Shown: piece by piece, positions 31,811 to 40,693 of the stretch | How positions within the stretch are numbered: position 1 is the first letter of the stretch | Layout: each line of letters opens with the position of its first letter | Source of the DNA: Bradyrhizobium sp. NAS80.1 | GTDB taxonomy: Bacteria; Pseudomonadota; Alphaproteobacteria; Rhizobiales; Xanthobacteraceae | DNA: 56,075 nucleotides | NCBI RefSeq assembly: GCF_001908205.1 | Contig: NZ_LGHL01000038.1 | Coordinates: 1 to 56,075 of the forward strand | Direction: 5' to 3' | Program-made: the position numbers and the translations under genes | Notes under the pieces: model-generated | What the model saw: only the letters and a program-made list of their open reading frames with translations | What the model was told of the DNA's origin: nothing | The model's database searches: none

Positions 31811-33085
31811 TCACCCCGGAATCCGCACCGGTAGTGACTCATATCCCTTGATGAAGCTCGAATAGATCCGCTTCGGCTCGCCGACCACCTCGATCCGGTC
31901 GAACCGCTTCAGCATCTCTTCCCAGACGATCCGGAGCTGCAACTCGGCGAGGCGCATGCCGACGCAGCGGTGGATGCCGAAGCCGAAGGAGAGATGCGTG
32001 CGCGGCCGCGGGCGGTCGATGATGAACTCGTTCGGCTTCTCGAACATCTCCTCGTCGCGGTTGCCCGAGACGTACCACATCACGACACGGTCGCCCTTCC
32101 TGATGTGCTTGCCGCCGATCTCGGTGTCCTGGAGCGCGGTCCGCCGCATATGCGCCAGCGGCGTCTGCCAGCGGATCACCTCCGGCACCATGGAATCGAT
32201 CAGCGCCGGATTCTTCCGCAGCATCTCGTATTGGTCCGGGTTCTCGTTCAGCGCCAGCACCGAGCCGGTCATGGTGTTGCGCGTGGTGTCGTTGCCCCCG
32301 ACGATGAGCAGGATGATGTTGCCCATCAGGTTGTCGGGGTCCATGAAGCGGGTGGCGTCGTTATGGGCCATCAGCGACAGCAGGTCGTTGCGCGGCGCGG
32401 AATTGACGCGCTCGTTCCAGAGCTTCGACATATAGGCGTAGCACTCGTCCATCTCGCGGCGGCGCTCTTCGGCGGACGCAACGATGCCGCTCTTGGGCAG
32501 CGCGGTCGAGACGTCCGACCAGCGCGTCAGCTTGCGCCGCTCCTCCCAGGGGAAGTCGAACAGGGTCGCGAGCATCTGCGTCGTCAGCTCGATCGAGACA
32601 CGCTCGACGAAGTTGAACGTCTCGTTGCGGGGCAGATTGTCGAGCACGGTCTGCGAGCGCTGGCGGATCAGCTTGGCCAGCTCGTCCAGATGCGCCGGCG
32701 TGAACATCGGTGACACCGTCTTGCGCTGCGCCGAATGACGCGGCTGGTCCATGGCGATGAAGCTCGGCCAGTCATAGCCTTCCGGCACGTCGCGGATCGA
32801 GATGCCGCCGAGCGTCGAGTCGGAGGAGAAGACGCCGTGGTTGGTGTCGACATGCATGATGTCATTGTACTTCACCACCGACCAGTAGGGCTCGATCGGT
32901 GCGTTGGTGCAGTAGTGCACCGGCTCTTCCTTGCGCAGTCGCTCGAACCACGGCCACAAGGTGTCGTCCTGGAACAGCCTGGGCGCGCCGGGGTGGAATT
33001 GCGCCAGCGGCGTCGCATAGGCCTCTTCACGGGCCCTGCGCATGCGTTCGGCCTTGTCCACTTTAACCGGCGTTTGGATGTTCAT
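31811..33085 (-). CDS. Cytochrome P450, CYP153-like
   Basis: A 424-residue soluble P450. The oxygen-activation helix reads LIVGGNDTTRNTM, the ExxR motif is in VPEVIRWQTP, and the haem loop is LSFGFGIHRCVGMRLAE with the Cys thiolate. The segments ALNENPDQYEMLRKNPALI and PLAHMRRTALQDTEIGGK are characteristic of CYP153, which hydroxylates terminal carbons of alkanes, alcohols or fatty acids. GGAG precedes the ATG. It lies downstream of a second, similar P450 gene on the same strand. No ferredoxin or ferredoxin reductase is adjacent, so redox partners must be coded elsewhere. Confidence 0.93.
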   Translation of the reverse strand: MNIQTPVKVDKAERMRRAREEAYATPLAQFHPGAPRLFQDDTLWPWFERLRKEEPVHYCTNAPIEPYWSVVKYNDIMHVDTNHGVFSSDSTLGGISIRDVPEGYDWPSFIAMDQPRHSAQRKTVSPMFTPAHLDELAKLIRQRSQTVLDNLPRNETFNFVERVSIELTTQMLATLFDFPWEERRKLTRWSDVSTALPKSGIVASAEERRREMDECYAYMSKLWNERVNSAPRNDLLSLMAHNDATRFMDPDNLMGNIILLIVGGNDTTRNTMTGSVLALNENPDQYEMLRKNPALIDSMVPEVIRWQTPLAHMRRTALQDTEIGGKHIRKGDRVVMWYVSGNRDEEMFEKPNEFIIDRPRPRTHLSFGFGIHRCVGMRLAELQLRIVWEEMLKRFDRIEVVGEPKRIYSSFIKGYESLPVRIPG

Positions 33086-33111
33086 CTATTGGCTCCAGTG
33101 TTTTGGTCTTT

Positions 33112-33255
33112 GCCTCTCCCCGCGTGCGGGGAGAGGCCGGAATTCGAGCGAAGCTTGAATTCCGGGTGAGGGGGGACTCTCCGCGATTCGGCTCTCACCG
33201 TCCCTGTGGAGACTCCCCCTCACCCCAACCCTCTCCCCGCAAGCGGGGAGAGGGA
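33112..33255. repeat. Compound inverted repeat (GCCTCTCCCCGC...GCGGGGAGAGGGA type)
   Basis: A copy of the 20741-20880 family in the 181-base spacer between the two P450 genes. It has an extra inner hairpin, CGGAATTCGAGCG and CGAAGCTTGAATTCCG. Its position could affect relative expression of the pair. Confidence 0.8.
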
Positions 33256-33266
33256 GTTCTCACGCA

Positions 33267-34532
33267 TCACGCCGCAATCTTGACCGGCAGCGTTTCCAAA
33301 CCCTTTACAAAGCTCGAATAGACCCGCTTGGGCTCGCCGACCACGTCGATATGGTCGAATCGCTTCAGGATCTCTTCCCAGATAATCTTGAGCTGGAGTT
33401 CGGCAAGCCGCAAGCCGACGCAGCGATGGATGCCGAAGCCGAAGGAGAGATGCGTGCGCGGGCGGGCGCGATCGATGATGAAATCGTACGGCTGCTCGAT
33501 CGCCTCCTCGTCGCGATTGCCCGAGACGTACCACATCACGACCTTGTCACCTTTCTTGATCTGCTTGCCCCGGAACTCGAAGTCGGACAGCGCCGTGCGC
33601 CGCATATGCGCCAGCGGCGTCTGCCAGCGGATCACTTCCGGCACGAAGCTGTCGAGCAGCGCGGGGTTTTCGCGCAGCTTGCGATACTGATCCGGATGCT
33701 GGCTCAGCGCGTAGATCGAGCCTGACATGGTGTTGCGGGTGGTGTCATTGCCGCCGACGATCAAAAGGACGAGATTGCCGAGGAAGTTCTTCGCATCCAT
33801 GTCGCGCGTCGCAGCGCCATGCGCCATCATGGAGAGCAGGTCGCTCTTCGGCGGCTGCTCGATGCGCTCCTTCCACAGCCGCGAAAAGTAGGCCGCGCAT
33901 TCCGTCAGTTCGGCCTGCCGCTCGTCTTCGGTGGCGACAAGGCCGTCTGGCCCGGGAATGGTGGTCGCGATATCCGACCAGCGTGTCAGCTTGCGGCGGT
34001 CATCCCAGGGGAAATCGAACAGCACCGCGAGCATCTGCGTGGTGAGCTCGATCGAGACGCGGTCGACCCAGTCGAACACCTCGCCGCGCGGCAAATTGTC
34101 GAGGCACTCGGCCGACCGCTTGCGGATGTTGATTGCGAGATTGTCCAGATGCGTCGGCGTGAACATCGGCGCCACGGTCTTGCGCTGCGCCGCGTGGCGC
34201 GGCGGGTCCATCGAGATGAAGCTCTCGCGGCGCAGATCCGGATCGATGTCGCGGATGGTGATGCCGCCGAGCGAGGAAGCCGAGGAGAACACCGAATGGT
34301 TGGTCTCGATCTCCATGATGTCGTTGTAGCGTGTCACCGACCAGTACGGCCCGAACATCGAGTCCTTGCAGTAATGCACGGGATCTTCGCGGCGCAGGCG
34401 GTCGAAATAGGGCCAGAACGTATCGGTCCTGAACAATTCTGGATCGCCCGGATCGAATTGCTCGATCGGCAATGACGATGCGCGCGCGCGCAAGGCGTCG
34501 AGCTTTTCCGCGCTCTCGATGGTCCCATGCAT
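33267..34532 (-). CDS. Cytochrome P450, CYP153-like (tandem paralogue)
   Basis: About 421 residues from ATG 34532, supported by AGGGAGA upstream; an in-frame extension to 34598 is unlikely. It closely parallels the neighbouring P450: LIVGGNDTTRNTM, PEVIRWQTPLAHMRRTAL, MWYVSGNRDEE and LSFGFGIHRCVGLRLAELQ are shared almost word for word, while N-termini and substrate-recognition loops differ. The pair looks like a tandem duplication followed by divergence, possibly widening the range of alkane or fatty-acid chain lengths. Confidence 0.92.
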   Translation of the reverse strand: MHGTIESAEKLDALRARASSLPIEQFDPGDPELFRTDTFWPYFDRLRREDPVHYCKDSMFGPYWSVTRYNDIMEIETNHSVFSSASSLGGITIRDIDPDLRRESFISMDPPRHAAQRKTVAPMFTPTHLDNLAINIRKRSAECLDNLPRGEVFDWVDRVSIELTTQMLAVLFDFPWDDRRKLTRWSDIATTIPGPDGLVATEDERQAELTECAAYFSRLWKERIEQPPKSDLLSMMAHGAATRDMDAKNFLGNLVLLIVGGNDTTRNTMSGSIYALSQHPDQYRKLRENPALLDSFVPEVIRWQTPLAHMRRTALSDFEFRGKQIKKGDKVVMWYVSGNRDEEAIEQPYDFIIDRARPRTHLSFGFGIHRCVGLRLAELQLKIIWEEILKRFDHIDVVGEPKRVYSSFVKGLETLPVKIAA

Positions 34533-34834
34533 GACCGTTCTCCCTGGCGTGAACCGCGCGTTCTCGTTGAATTCTGCGCTGCGGTATTTGATTTGCAATT
34601 ACAGCCGGTTGTCTGCGCCGGAGCAAGTGAGAGTTTTGCCACATCCAACCTTCGCGAGAGTGCCGGACGGTCGTCGCGCGGCAGTGTGAACGTGATCCCG
34701 CGCACGCCGTTTGGCGGGGAATCGTGCAAGAAATCAACCGGAATCGGGGTAAATCGAACCCGGCCATCTTGGGGATCGACTAACCTCTGATCTATAGTTT
34801 GATCACAATAGGCCAGCACCCAGAGGTTGCCGCC
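34533..34834. other. Divergent gap between the P450 and DUF898 genes
   Basis: This 302-base stretch should hold promoters for both flanking units, but I could not identify convincing -35/-10 pairs, palindromes or RNA structures. The only clear signals are the ribosome binding sites at its edges. Confidence 0.5.
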
Positions 34835-35992
34835 GTGAACGACTTGCAATGGGCCCCCGTCGGGCCGCCCCAACCGGTCCCGCCGCCGCTGCCGCCCACG
34901 CGGGTCGATTTCACAGGCAACCGCTCCGAGTTCCGCAAAATGGTCACCAAGGGCGCCATGCTCGAGCTCGTGACCTTCGGCTTCTACCGGTTCTGGCTCG
35001 TCACCGACATCCGCCGTCATCTGTGGTCGCACACCGCGATCGACGGCGATGCCGCCGAATACACGGGCCGCGGCAAGGAGCTCCTGATCGGCTTCCTGTT
35101 CGCGCTCGCGATCCTGGTGCCGATCTATCTTGCTTATTTCCTCGTCGGTATCGAGTTCGAGCGCTGGCAGGGCTTTGCCTCGACGCCGCTCTTCATCAGC
35201 TTCTACGCCTTCGGCCAGTTCGCGATTTTTCGCGCGCGACGCTATCGTCTGACCCGCACGGTCTGGCGCGGCGTGCGCTTCTGGATGGACGGATCGGGCT
35301 GGGCCTATTCGCTCCGCGCCATGCTCTGGGGCCTGCTGGTGTTCCTGACCCTTGGCCTGGCGCTGCCCTGGCGCGCGGCTTCGCTCGAGCGCTACAAGAT
35401 GCAGCACACCCATTACGGCGATCTGTGTGGCGACTTCGAAGGTGACGGCTGGACGTTCTTCAAGCGCGGCTGGTGGCTGTGGCTCCTGAGCCCGATCGCG
35501 CTCGTGATCTTCCCGCTCGCGCCGTTCTTCTATGCCGAGTTCAAGGCACGCGAATGGCGCTGGTGGCTCGACAGTATCCGCATCGGCGGCGTGAGCCTGT
35601 CCTCTGATTTGCCGCACAACGTGTTCTACGGTCTCTACTGGAAGGTGGTCGGTTGGTGGATGCTGCTCTCGATCCTTTTCGGCGCCTATCTCGGCGGCGC
35701 GATTATGCTCGTCGTCAAGCTGAGCGGCCTTCCGGCCGAGCAGGTGTTCGGGCCCGCCAATGCCTCCAAGAGCATCCCGATGCTGGTGATGACTGTCATC
35801 GGCTATTTCGCCCTGGCGCTTGCGCTTAATATCGTCATGCGGGTCTATCTCCAGCGCGATCTCTGGGCCAAGGTGCTGGAAACCGTCGAGGTGCATGACA
35901 TCGCAGCCGCTGCGGACGTGCGCGGCAGCGGCGAGCTCGCCAGCGCGCTCGGCGAAGGTTTTGCCGATGGGCTCGATGTTGCGGGATTCTGA
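34835..35992 (+). CDS. DUF898 (YjgN-like) family membrane protein
   Basis: About 385 residues from a GTG at 34835 with AGAGGT eight bases upstream (an upstream TTG at 34799 is less likely). A Pro-rich N-terminus leads to the DUF898 opening VDFTGNRSEFRKMVTKGAMLELVTFGFYRFWLVTDIRRHLW. Around eight hydrophobic segments follow, with YRLTRTVWRGVRFWMDGSGWAY repeating the family pattern. Function unknown. It is followed three bases later by an M48 protease gene, an arrangement that implies joint function in the membrane. Confidence 0.88.
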   Translation: MNDLQWAPVGPPQPVPPPLPPTRVDFTGNRSEFRKMVTKGAMLELVTFGFYRFWLVTDIRRHLWSHTAIDGDAAEYTGRGKELLIGFLFALAILVPIYLAYFLVGIEFERWQGFASTPLFISFYAFGQFAIFRARRYRLTRTVWRGVRFWMDGSGWAYSLRAMLWGLLVFLTLGLALPWRAASLERYKMQHTHYGDLCGDFEGDGWTFFKRGWWLWLLSPIALVIFPLAPFFYAEFKAREWRWWLDSIRIGGVSLSSDLPHNVFYGLYWKVVGWWMLLSILFGAYLGGAIMLVVKLSGLPAEQVFGPANASKSIPMLVMTVIGYFALALALNIVMRVYLQRDLWAKVLETVEVHDIAAAADVRGSGELASALGEGFADGLDVAGF

Positions 35993-35995
35993 ACC

Positions 35996-37108
35996 GTGAG
36001 TGACGTGCCCGCTGAGGCCGTAGCGCAGTCCGCCAAGCCGACGATCTTCTTCGACGGCGTGTCCAGCCGCAGGCGGCAGGTGACGCTGACGCTCGGCGAG
36101 GCGCTCGAGATCCTCGAAGAGGGGGGAACGCCGGTTCGCTGGGCCTATGCCGACATCCGCCGGGCCGACAGCCCGGTCGGTATTTTGCGCCTTGCCTGCA
36201 CAACCGCGCCGCCGCTGGCGCGACTCGAAATCCGCGATACTGCGCTGGCCGCTGAGGTGACCGCCCGCTGCACGCGCCTCGACGAGCACCAGACCACACG
36301 CCGCGGCATTGCCAAGATCGTCGGCTGGTCGGTGGCCGCCGCCGTTTCGATCGTTTGCGTCGTGCTGTTCGGCGTGCCGCTCGCCGCCGACCGTCTCGCG
36401 CCGCTGGTGCCCAAGCCGGTCGAAAGACGCATCGGCGATGCCGCCGAAGTCCAGATCAAAACCATCTTCGGCCGCGGCGTGTGCGAAGACCCCGCGGGCA
36501 AGGCCGCGTTCACGAAACTCGTCAATCGCCTGCGCGATGCTGCGGGCCTCGACGACGACGCCATGACGGCGGGCGTGCTGCCGACCTTGGTGCCGAACGC
36601 GTTTGCGCTGCCAGGCGGCAAGGTGTTCGTGCTGAAGGGCTTGCTCGACAAGGCCGAAAACCCCGACGAGCTCGCCGGTGTCCTCGCGCACGAGCTCGGC
36701 CATCTCAAGCATCACGACAATATGCGCGGCCTCATCTACAACGGCGGCACTTCGTTCCTGATCGGCCTGTTGTTCGGCGACGTCACCGGCTCAAGCGCCG
36801 TGATCTTCGCCTCGCGCAGCGTGGTCGAAGCCTCCTATTCGCGCGAGGCGGAGACCTATGCCGATACCTTCGCGATCGAGATCATGAACGCACTCGGCCG
36901 CTCGCCGAAGCCGGCGGCCGAACTGATGTTCCGCATCACCGGCAAGGAAGGCGGCTCTGGTTTCACGACCATCCTCGCCAGCCACCCACTGACCGAGGAT
37001 CGCCTTGCCCGCATGACGAGGGAAGATCGCCCCGCAAGCGGTCCGCCGCTGTTGACGGATAAGGAGTGGCAGGCGCTGAAGGGCATTTGCGGCAGCGGGA
37101 AGATTTGA
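35996..37108 (+). CDS. M48 family metallopeptidase, membrane-anchored
   Basis: A 370-residue protein with a GTG start three bases after the DUF898 stop. The N-terminal 100 residues are a soluble region of unknown type, followed by one hydrophobic segment (about 107-130) and the peptidase domain. HELGH at 232-236 gives two zinc ligands and the catalytic Glu; SREAETYAD (282-290) provides the third ligand region. The shape is close to HtpX/Oma1-like enzymes, suggesting proteolysis of membrane or periplasmic proteins. The DUF898 protein is its likely partner or substrate. Confidence 0.9.
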   Translation: MSDVPAEAVAQSAKPTIFFDGVSSRRRQVTLTLGEALEILEEGGTPVRWAYADIRRADSPVGILRLACTTAPPLARLEIRDTALAAEVTARCTRLDEHQTTRRGIAKIVGWSVAAAVSIVCVVLFGVPLAADRLAPLVPKPVERRIGDAAEVQIKTIFGRGVCEDPAGKAAFTKLVNRLRDAAGLDDDAMTAGVLPTLVPNAFALPGGKVFVLKGLLDKAENPDELAGVLAHELGHLKHHDNMRGLIYNGGTSFLIGLLFGDVTGSSAVIFASRSVVEASYSREAETYADTFAIEIMNALGRSPKPAAELMFRITGKEGGSGFTTILASHPLTEDRLARMTREDRPASGPPLLTDKEWQALKGICGSGKI

Positions 37109-37117
37109 GCTTGCCGC

Positions 37118-37747
37118 CTATCTCGTCCCGTAGGCGCGGTCGCCGGCATCGCCAAGGCCCGGCAAGATGAAACCGTTCTCGTCGAGCCCTTCATCGATCG
37201 CCGCGGTCCAGATCGGCACGTCCGGATGCAGCCCGCGCAGCCGCTCGAGTCCTTCCGGCGCGGCGATCAGGCAGGCGAGACGAATATCTTTCGCGCCGCG
37301 CTCCTTCAGCCGGTCGATCGCGGCGACGGCCGTGTTGGCAGTCGCGACCACCGGGGTCACGACGATCGCGAGGCGCTCGCTGAGATCGTGCGGCGATTTG
37401 AAGAAATACTCGACCGCCGCAAAACTGTGTGGCTCGCGATAGAGCCCGATATGTGCGACGCGCGCGGTCGGCACCAGATCCATCATGCCGTCGACGAACG
37501 TCGTGCCGGCGCGCAGCATCGGCACGAACACCAGCTTCTTGCCGGCGATCTTGGCCGAGTGCATCCGCGCCAGCGGCGTGTCGACGACGACGTCGGTGAG
37601 CGGCAGGTCGCGCGTCACCTCGTAGCACAGGAGCATGCCGATCTCCTTGATCAGCTCCCGGAACGATTTCGTCGAGATGGATTTGTCCCGCACCAGGGTC
37701 AGCTTGTGCTGCACCAGCGGATGATCGACGATCGTGACGCCTTCCAT
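37118..37747 (-). CDS. upp: Uracil phosphoribosyltransferase (URC-operon copy)
   Basis: A 209-residue protein matching UPRT along its whole length: [56 protein letters not shown] and the C-terminal uracil site [17 protein letters not shown]. It would convert uracil and PRPP to UMP. The PRPP-binding loop at residues 131-139 reads TPVVATANT, where the usual form is close to DPMLATGNS, so the conserved Asp and Gly are missing. It is the last gene of an operon with DUF1688 and GTP-cyclohydrolase-II-like genes, the URC pyrimidine catabolic set, and may be specialised for that pathway and not for general salvage. Confidence 0.9.
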   Translation of the reverse strand: MEGVTIVDHPLVQHKLTLVRDKSISTKSFRELIKEIGMLLCYEVTRDLPLTDVVVDTPLARMHSAKIAGKKLVFVPMLRAGTTFVDGMMDLVPTARVAHIGLYREPHSFAAVEYFFKSPHDLSERLAIVVTPVVATANTAVAAIDRLKERGAKDIRLACLIAAPEGLERLRGLHPDVPIWTAAIDEGLDENGFILPGLGDAGDRAYGTR

Positions 37748-37802
37748 GATCGGACGCTCCTGAAATTCACCAAGTGCAATAAGGTGGCTTGCGGATCATG
37801 CG

Positions 37803-39042
37803 CTAGAAAACCGTGCCGTCGCTGATCACCTTGAGCGGCGGCGCGCCGTCGGGGCGGCGCGCGAAGGCGATGGCCCGGCCCGCTGCCCAGGTGCCACCTT
37901 CCAGAATGCTGGCGAGCGGTAATGACTCGGAGGCGCGGCCGAGCCTGGCGCGGATGCGATCTGCCAAAAGATCGAGCAGCGCTACAGTCAGCGCGCGCCA
38001 CTCGACGACGAGCAGCGAGTCCACCGCATGCGCGCGCTTGGCATCGCCGGCGTCGCGCAGGCGCAGCACCTCATGGTCGACGAACAGGCCGCCGTTGCGG
38101 TATTCGGCGAGCCCGGTCAGCCTGTCGATGTCGGTGACCGCAAACCCGGCGCGCTGGAGCGGTTCGATCAGCGAATAGCTCAGCCATTGCGATAGCTTGT
38201 GCAGGGGGGACGAGGCCCGTGGTCGCGTCGTCCGTCTCGATGGCCGGATGGCGCCAGCAATCGCCGAGCGGAATTCCGGCAAGCGCGAGTCGCGACGGCC
38301 AGATCGGCCCGAGCTGGTTCAACACAGCGGAGAGAATGGCCGGCGCGGCGATGGCGCCGCCCGTCGCCTGCGCCGCGATGTGATCGAACAAGCCGCCGGG
38401 CCGCGGCGTATCTTGCAGGCCGAAGACCTCCACACGCTCCGCCACCAGCCGGCCCAGGCGCTGTAACAGATCAGTGCGTCCTTCGAGGCCGAGCAGCGGA
38501 TTGGCATCCGTGACCTGGAAGGCGGATGCGAGCGCGGCGAGGGGCAATTGCGCGAGCACGTCCGCATCGACCCTGAACGGCGCACTGGCATCGCGCGAAA
38601 AGAGGCCGCTTGCGAACATGTCGAGGCTTGCGATCGCAAGGCCCTCGGATCGGCCGATGCCTTCCCTTGTCACTGCGTCGCGGTATCGCCACGTCGCGCC
38701 CGCGCCGGCATCGAGCAGCACGCTGACGATGGCGAGGTCGAACTCCGCGCGCGCCCGCGCCGCGCGGTCGGGCCAGGTCACAGCGTCGGCAAGCCGCGCC
38801 CAGCGATCGACGCCGCCGAGCACGAAGTGCCGCCACCGCGCGTGAAAGGGAATGTCCAGCGTCGGATAGGCCTTGCGCGTTACCGCGAGCACGGCATCGG
38901 CAACGCCGTTCATGCGGTCGAGATCGATCGTGAAGTGCTGGAGCCCGTCGCGAAGGCCGAGCTCGAGCATCTGCCCGGCACGCGCGCGAACCGCCTTTGC
39001 GGTGAGCAGCGAACGTGCCTGCGATTCCAAAGCGTCCGCCAT
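37803..39042 (-). pseudogene. DUF1688 (URC4/Urg3-type) gene with a one-base frameshift
   Basis: Two overlapping frames together code one protein of about 412 residues. The first (39042 to about 38204) begins MADALESQARSLLTAKAV and runs in frame to ATTGLVP; the second continues LHKLSQWLSYSLIEPLQRAGF to 37803. The switch is at a run of six C on the coding strand (38204-38209); five C would restore one frame. DUF1688 proteins belong to the URC uracil-degradation pathway described in yeasts and found in some bacteria, next to a GTP-cyclohydrolase-II-like gene and UPRT, exactly as here. Either the gene is recently inactivated or the run is a sequencing error. Confidence 0.85.
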
Positions 39043-39049
39043 CGCGTGA

Positions 39050-40306
39050 TCAGTACTTTTCCAGCGAGCGCCCGACCACGCCGTTCACGTCCTCTTCCGG
39101 CGCAATGTCGGTCGAGTAATAGCCGGCGGCCTTCTTCGCGGCGATCTCGACATAGGCATCGGCCGGGATCAGCTCCGGCGGGATCGGCACGCGCTCGACG
39201 ATGTCGATGCCTTGCGAGGTGAGCGCGTCATATTTCATGTCGCTCATCGACAGGAAGCGGTCGATGCGCTTCAGGCCGAGCCAGTGGATCGTGTCCGGCA
39301 TCAATTGCTGGAAGCGAGCATCCTGGACGCCTGCGACGCATTCGGTGCGCTCGAAATAGGCCGCGGCCGCGTCACCATCCTCCTGGCGCTTGCGCGCATT
39401 GTAGACCAGGAATTTCGTGACCTCGCCGAGCGCGCGTCCTTCCTTGCGGTTGTAGACGACGAGCCCGAGCCCGCCCTCCTGCGCGCCGCGCGCGGATTCC
39501 TCGATGCCGTGGATCAGGTAGGGCCGGCAGGTGCAGATGTCGGAGCCGAACACGTCGGAGCCGTTGCATTCGTCATGCACGCGGCAGGTGATCTTGGTGC
39601 GGTGGTCCGGCAGCTTGGTGACGTCGCCGAACATGTAGACGGTGGTGCCGCCGATCGGCGGCAGAAACACCTTCATGTCCGGCCGCGTCACGAGTTCGGG
39701 GAACATGCCGGCGGTCTGCTCGAACAGCGTACGCCGCAACTCGGTCTCGCTGGTGCCGAAGCGATGCGCGAGACCGGGCAGGTGCCAGACCGGATCGATC
39801 GCGATCTTCACCACCGACACGCTGCCGTTAGCGTGCACGACCTCGCCGTCGGCACGCAGGCGTTTTGCTCCAAGCGCCTCGCGGATCTCGGGCAGGTCCA
39901 GCCGCGCGCGCGTCACCGCGATGCTCGGCCTGATGTCGGCGCCCTCGGCGATCTCCTGGCGGAAATTTTCGGCGACGAGATGCCCCCAGGGATCGAGCGC
40001 GACGATCTTGTCGGGATCGCTCCACTGCGGAAACGGCCCGATGGTCGCGGCCGGGAAGGTGTTGGTGAGGTCGGGGCGCCGGATCGGATCGAGCGCGCCG
40101 GCTGAGACGGCGAGGGCCCGGTACATCGCGTAGGATCCGCCATGGCTGCCGATCACGTTGCGATCCTGCGCGCGCGACACCGTGCCGATGACCGGACCGC
40201 GGGAGCGCGCGTCTGCGGCGCCCCAGTGGATCGGAAAGGCGGCCTTCCTGCCCGGCTCCGGATGGGAGGTGAGGCGGATGTGGTCAGTACGGTTCGCGCG
40301 GCTCAT
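39050..40306 (-). CDS. GTP cyclohydrolase II-like protein, URC1/Urg1 type
   Basis: About 418 residues from ATG 40306 (MSRANRTDHIRLTS), with GGGAG seven bases upstream. The zinc ligands of GTP cyclohydrolase II are kept as C-x10-C-x-C: Cys247, Cys258 and Cys260 in HDECNGSDVFGSDICTC. The protein is about twice the length of RibA, with an N-terminal region of some 200 residues typical of URC1/Urg1. In the URC pathway this family is thought to open the uracil ring of a ribosylated intermediate and does not make riboflavin. It is first in an operon with DUF1688 (7-base gap) and upp. Confidence 0.9.
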   Translation of the reverse strand: MSRANRTDHIRLTSHPEPGRKAAFPIHWGAADARSRGPVIGTVSRAQDRNVIGSHGGSYAMYRALAVSAGALDPIRRPDLTNTFPAATIGPFPQWSDPDKIVALDPWGHLVAENFRQEIAEGADIRPSIAVTRARLDLPEIREALGAKRLRADGEVVHANGSVSVVKIAIDPVWHLPGLAHRFGTSETELRRTLFEQTAGMFPELVTRPDMKVFLPPIGGTTVYMFGDVTKLPDHRTKITCRVHDECNGSDVFGSDICTCRPYLIHGIEESARGAQEGGLGLVVYNRKEGRALGEVTKFLVYNARKRQEDGDAAAAYFERTECVAGVQDARFQQLMPDTIHWLGLKRIDRFLSMSDMKYDALTSQGIDIVERVPIPPELIPADAYVEIAAKKAAGYYSTDIAPEEDVNGVVGRSLEKY

Positions 40307-40313
40307 GACCAAA

Positions 40314-40355
40314 CTCCCAAAAAGCCAACGGCCCGCCGCTCGGACGGGCCTGGCT
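40314..40355 (-). promoter_or_regulatory. Terminator-like hairpin in the URC operon leader (possible attenuator)
   Basis: On the minus strand, AGCCA-GGCCCG pairs with CGGGCC-(GT)-TGGCT: eleven base pairs, a two-base bulge and a nine-base loop (40336-40344). Four T follow, then directly the GGGAG ribosome binding site of the first operon gene. An intrinsic terminator this close to the start suggests attenuation or, alternatively, masking of the ribosome site. Confidence 0.6.
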
Positions 40356-40406
40356 CGGTCGCGTTGCCGGTTGAGGAACGTCGGCGACGCAAGCTCAATC
40401 CAACAT

Positions 40407-40433
40407 ATTGTAGCGCCCAGCCACGACAGACAA
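40407..40433 (-). promoter_or_regulatory. Possible promoter of the URC operon
   Basis: Minus-strand TACAAT (40407-40412) with TTGTCT (40428-40433) 15 bases upstream. Spacing is short, so this is weak; if real, transcription would start near 40400 and give a leader of about 95 bases containing the hairpin. The rest of the 387-base gap to 40693 holds an eight-T run (40580-40587) and no gene. Confidence 0.3.
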
Positions 40434-40693
40434 GTTAATGGCGTCGCACAGCAAGGCCGTTCGTTGCCGATGCCGTTCATATAGGTATCGGCGTGCCCGC
40501 CCTGAATGGTGCAAAAGCGCCGCTCTGGGCTGCGGTTCCCCGAGGGGGCGGCGGACTATATGTATGGAATTATTCGTGTTTTTTTTAAGGGAGCTAGCCG
40601 AGCCTCTAGCGTCCACCCCTCTCAACAGGTGACTGGATAAAACCTGCACATTCAGACATATCGACCGGATCGGCTCTGTCCCGGAGACCCCCA

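Noticed and set aside
34334..36715. A 793-codon open frame on the minus strand
   Set aside because: It lies opposite the DUF898 and M48 genes and its translation is Arg/His/Glu-rich without any domain; it is a GC-driven mirror of real coding sequence.
39050..40306. Riboflavin-biosynthetic RibA
   Set aside because: The zinc motif is shared, but the long N-terminal region and the linkage to DUF1688 and uracil phosphoribosyltransferase fit URC1/Urg1 better.
40560..40600. Terminator suggested by the eight-T run near 40580
   Set aside because: No stable stem immediately precedes the T run on either strand, so it is left as A+T-rich upstream DNA.
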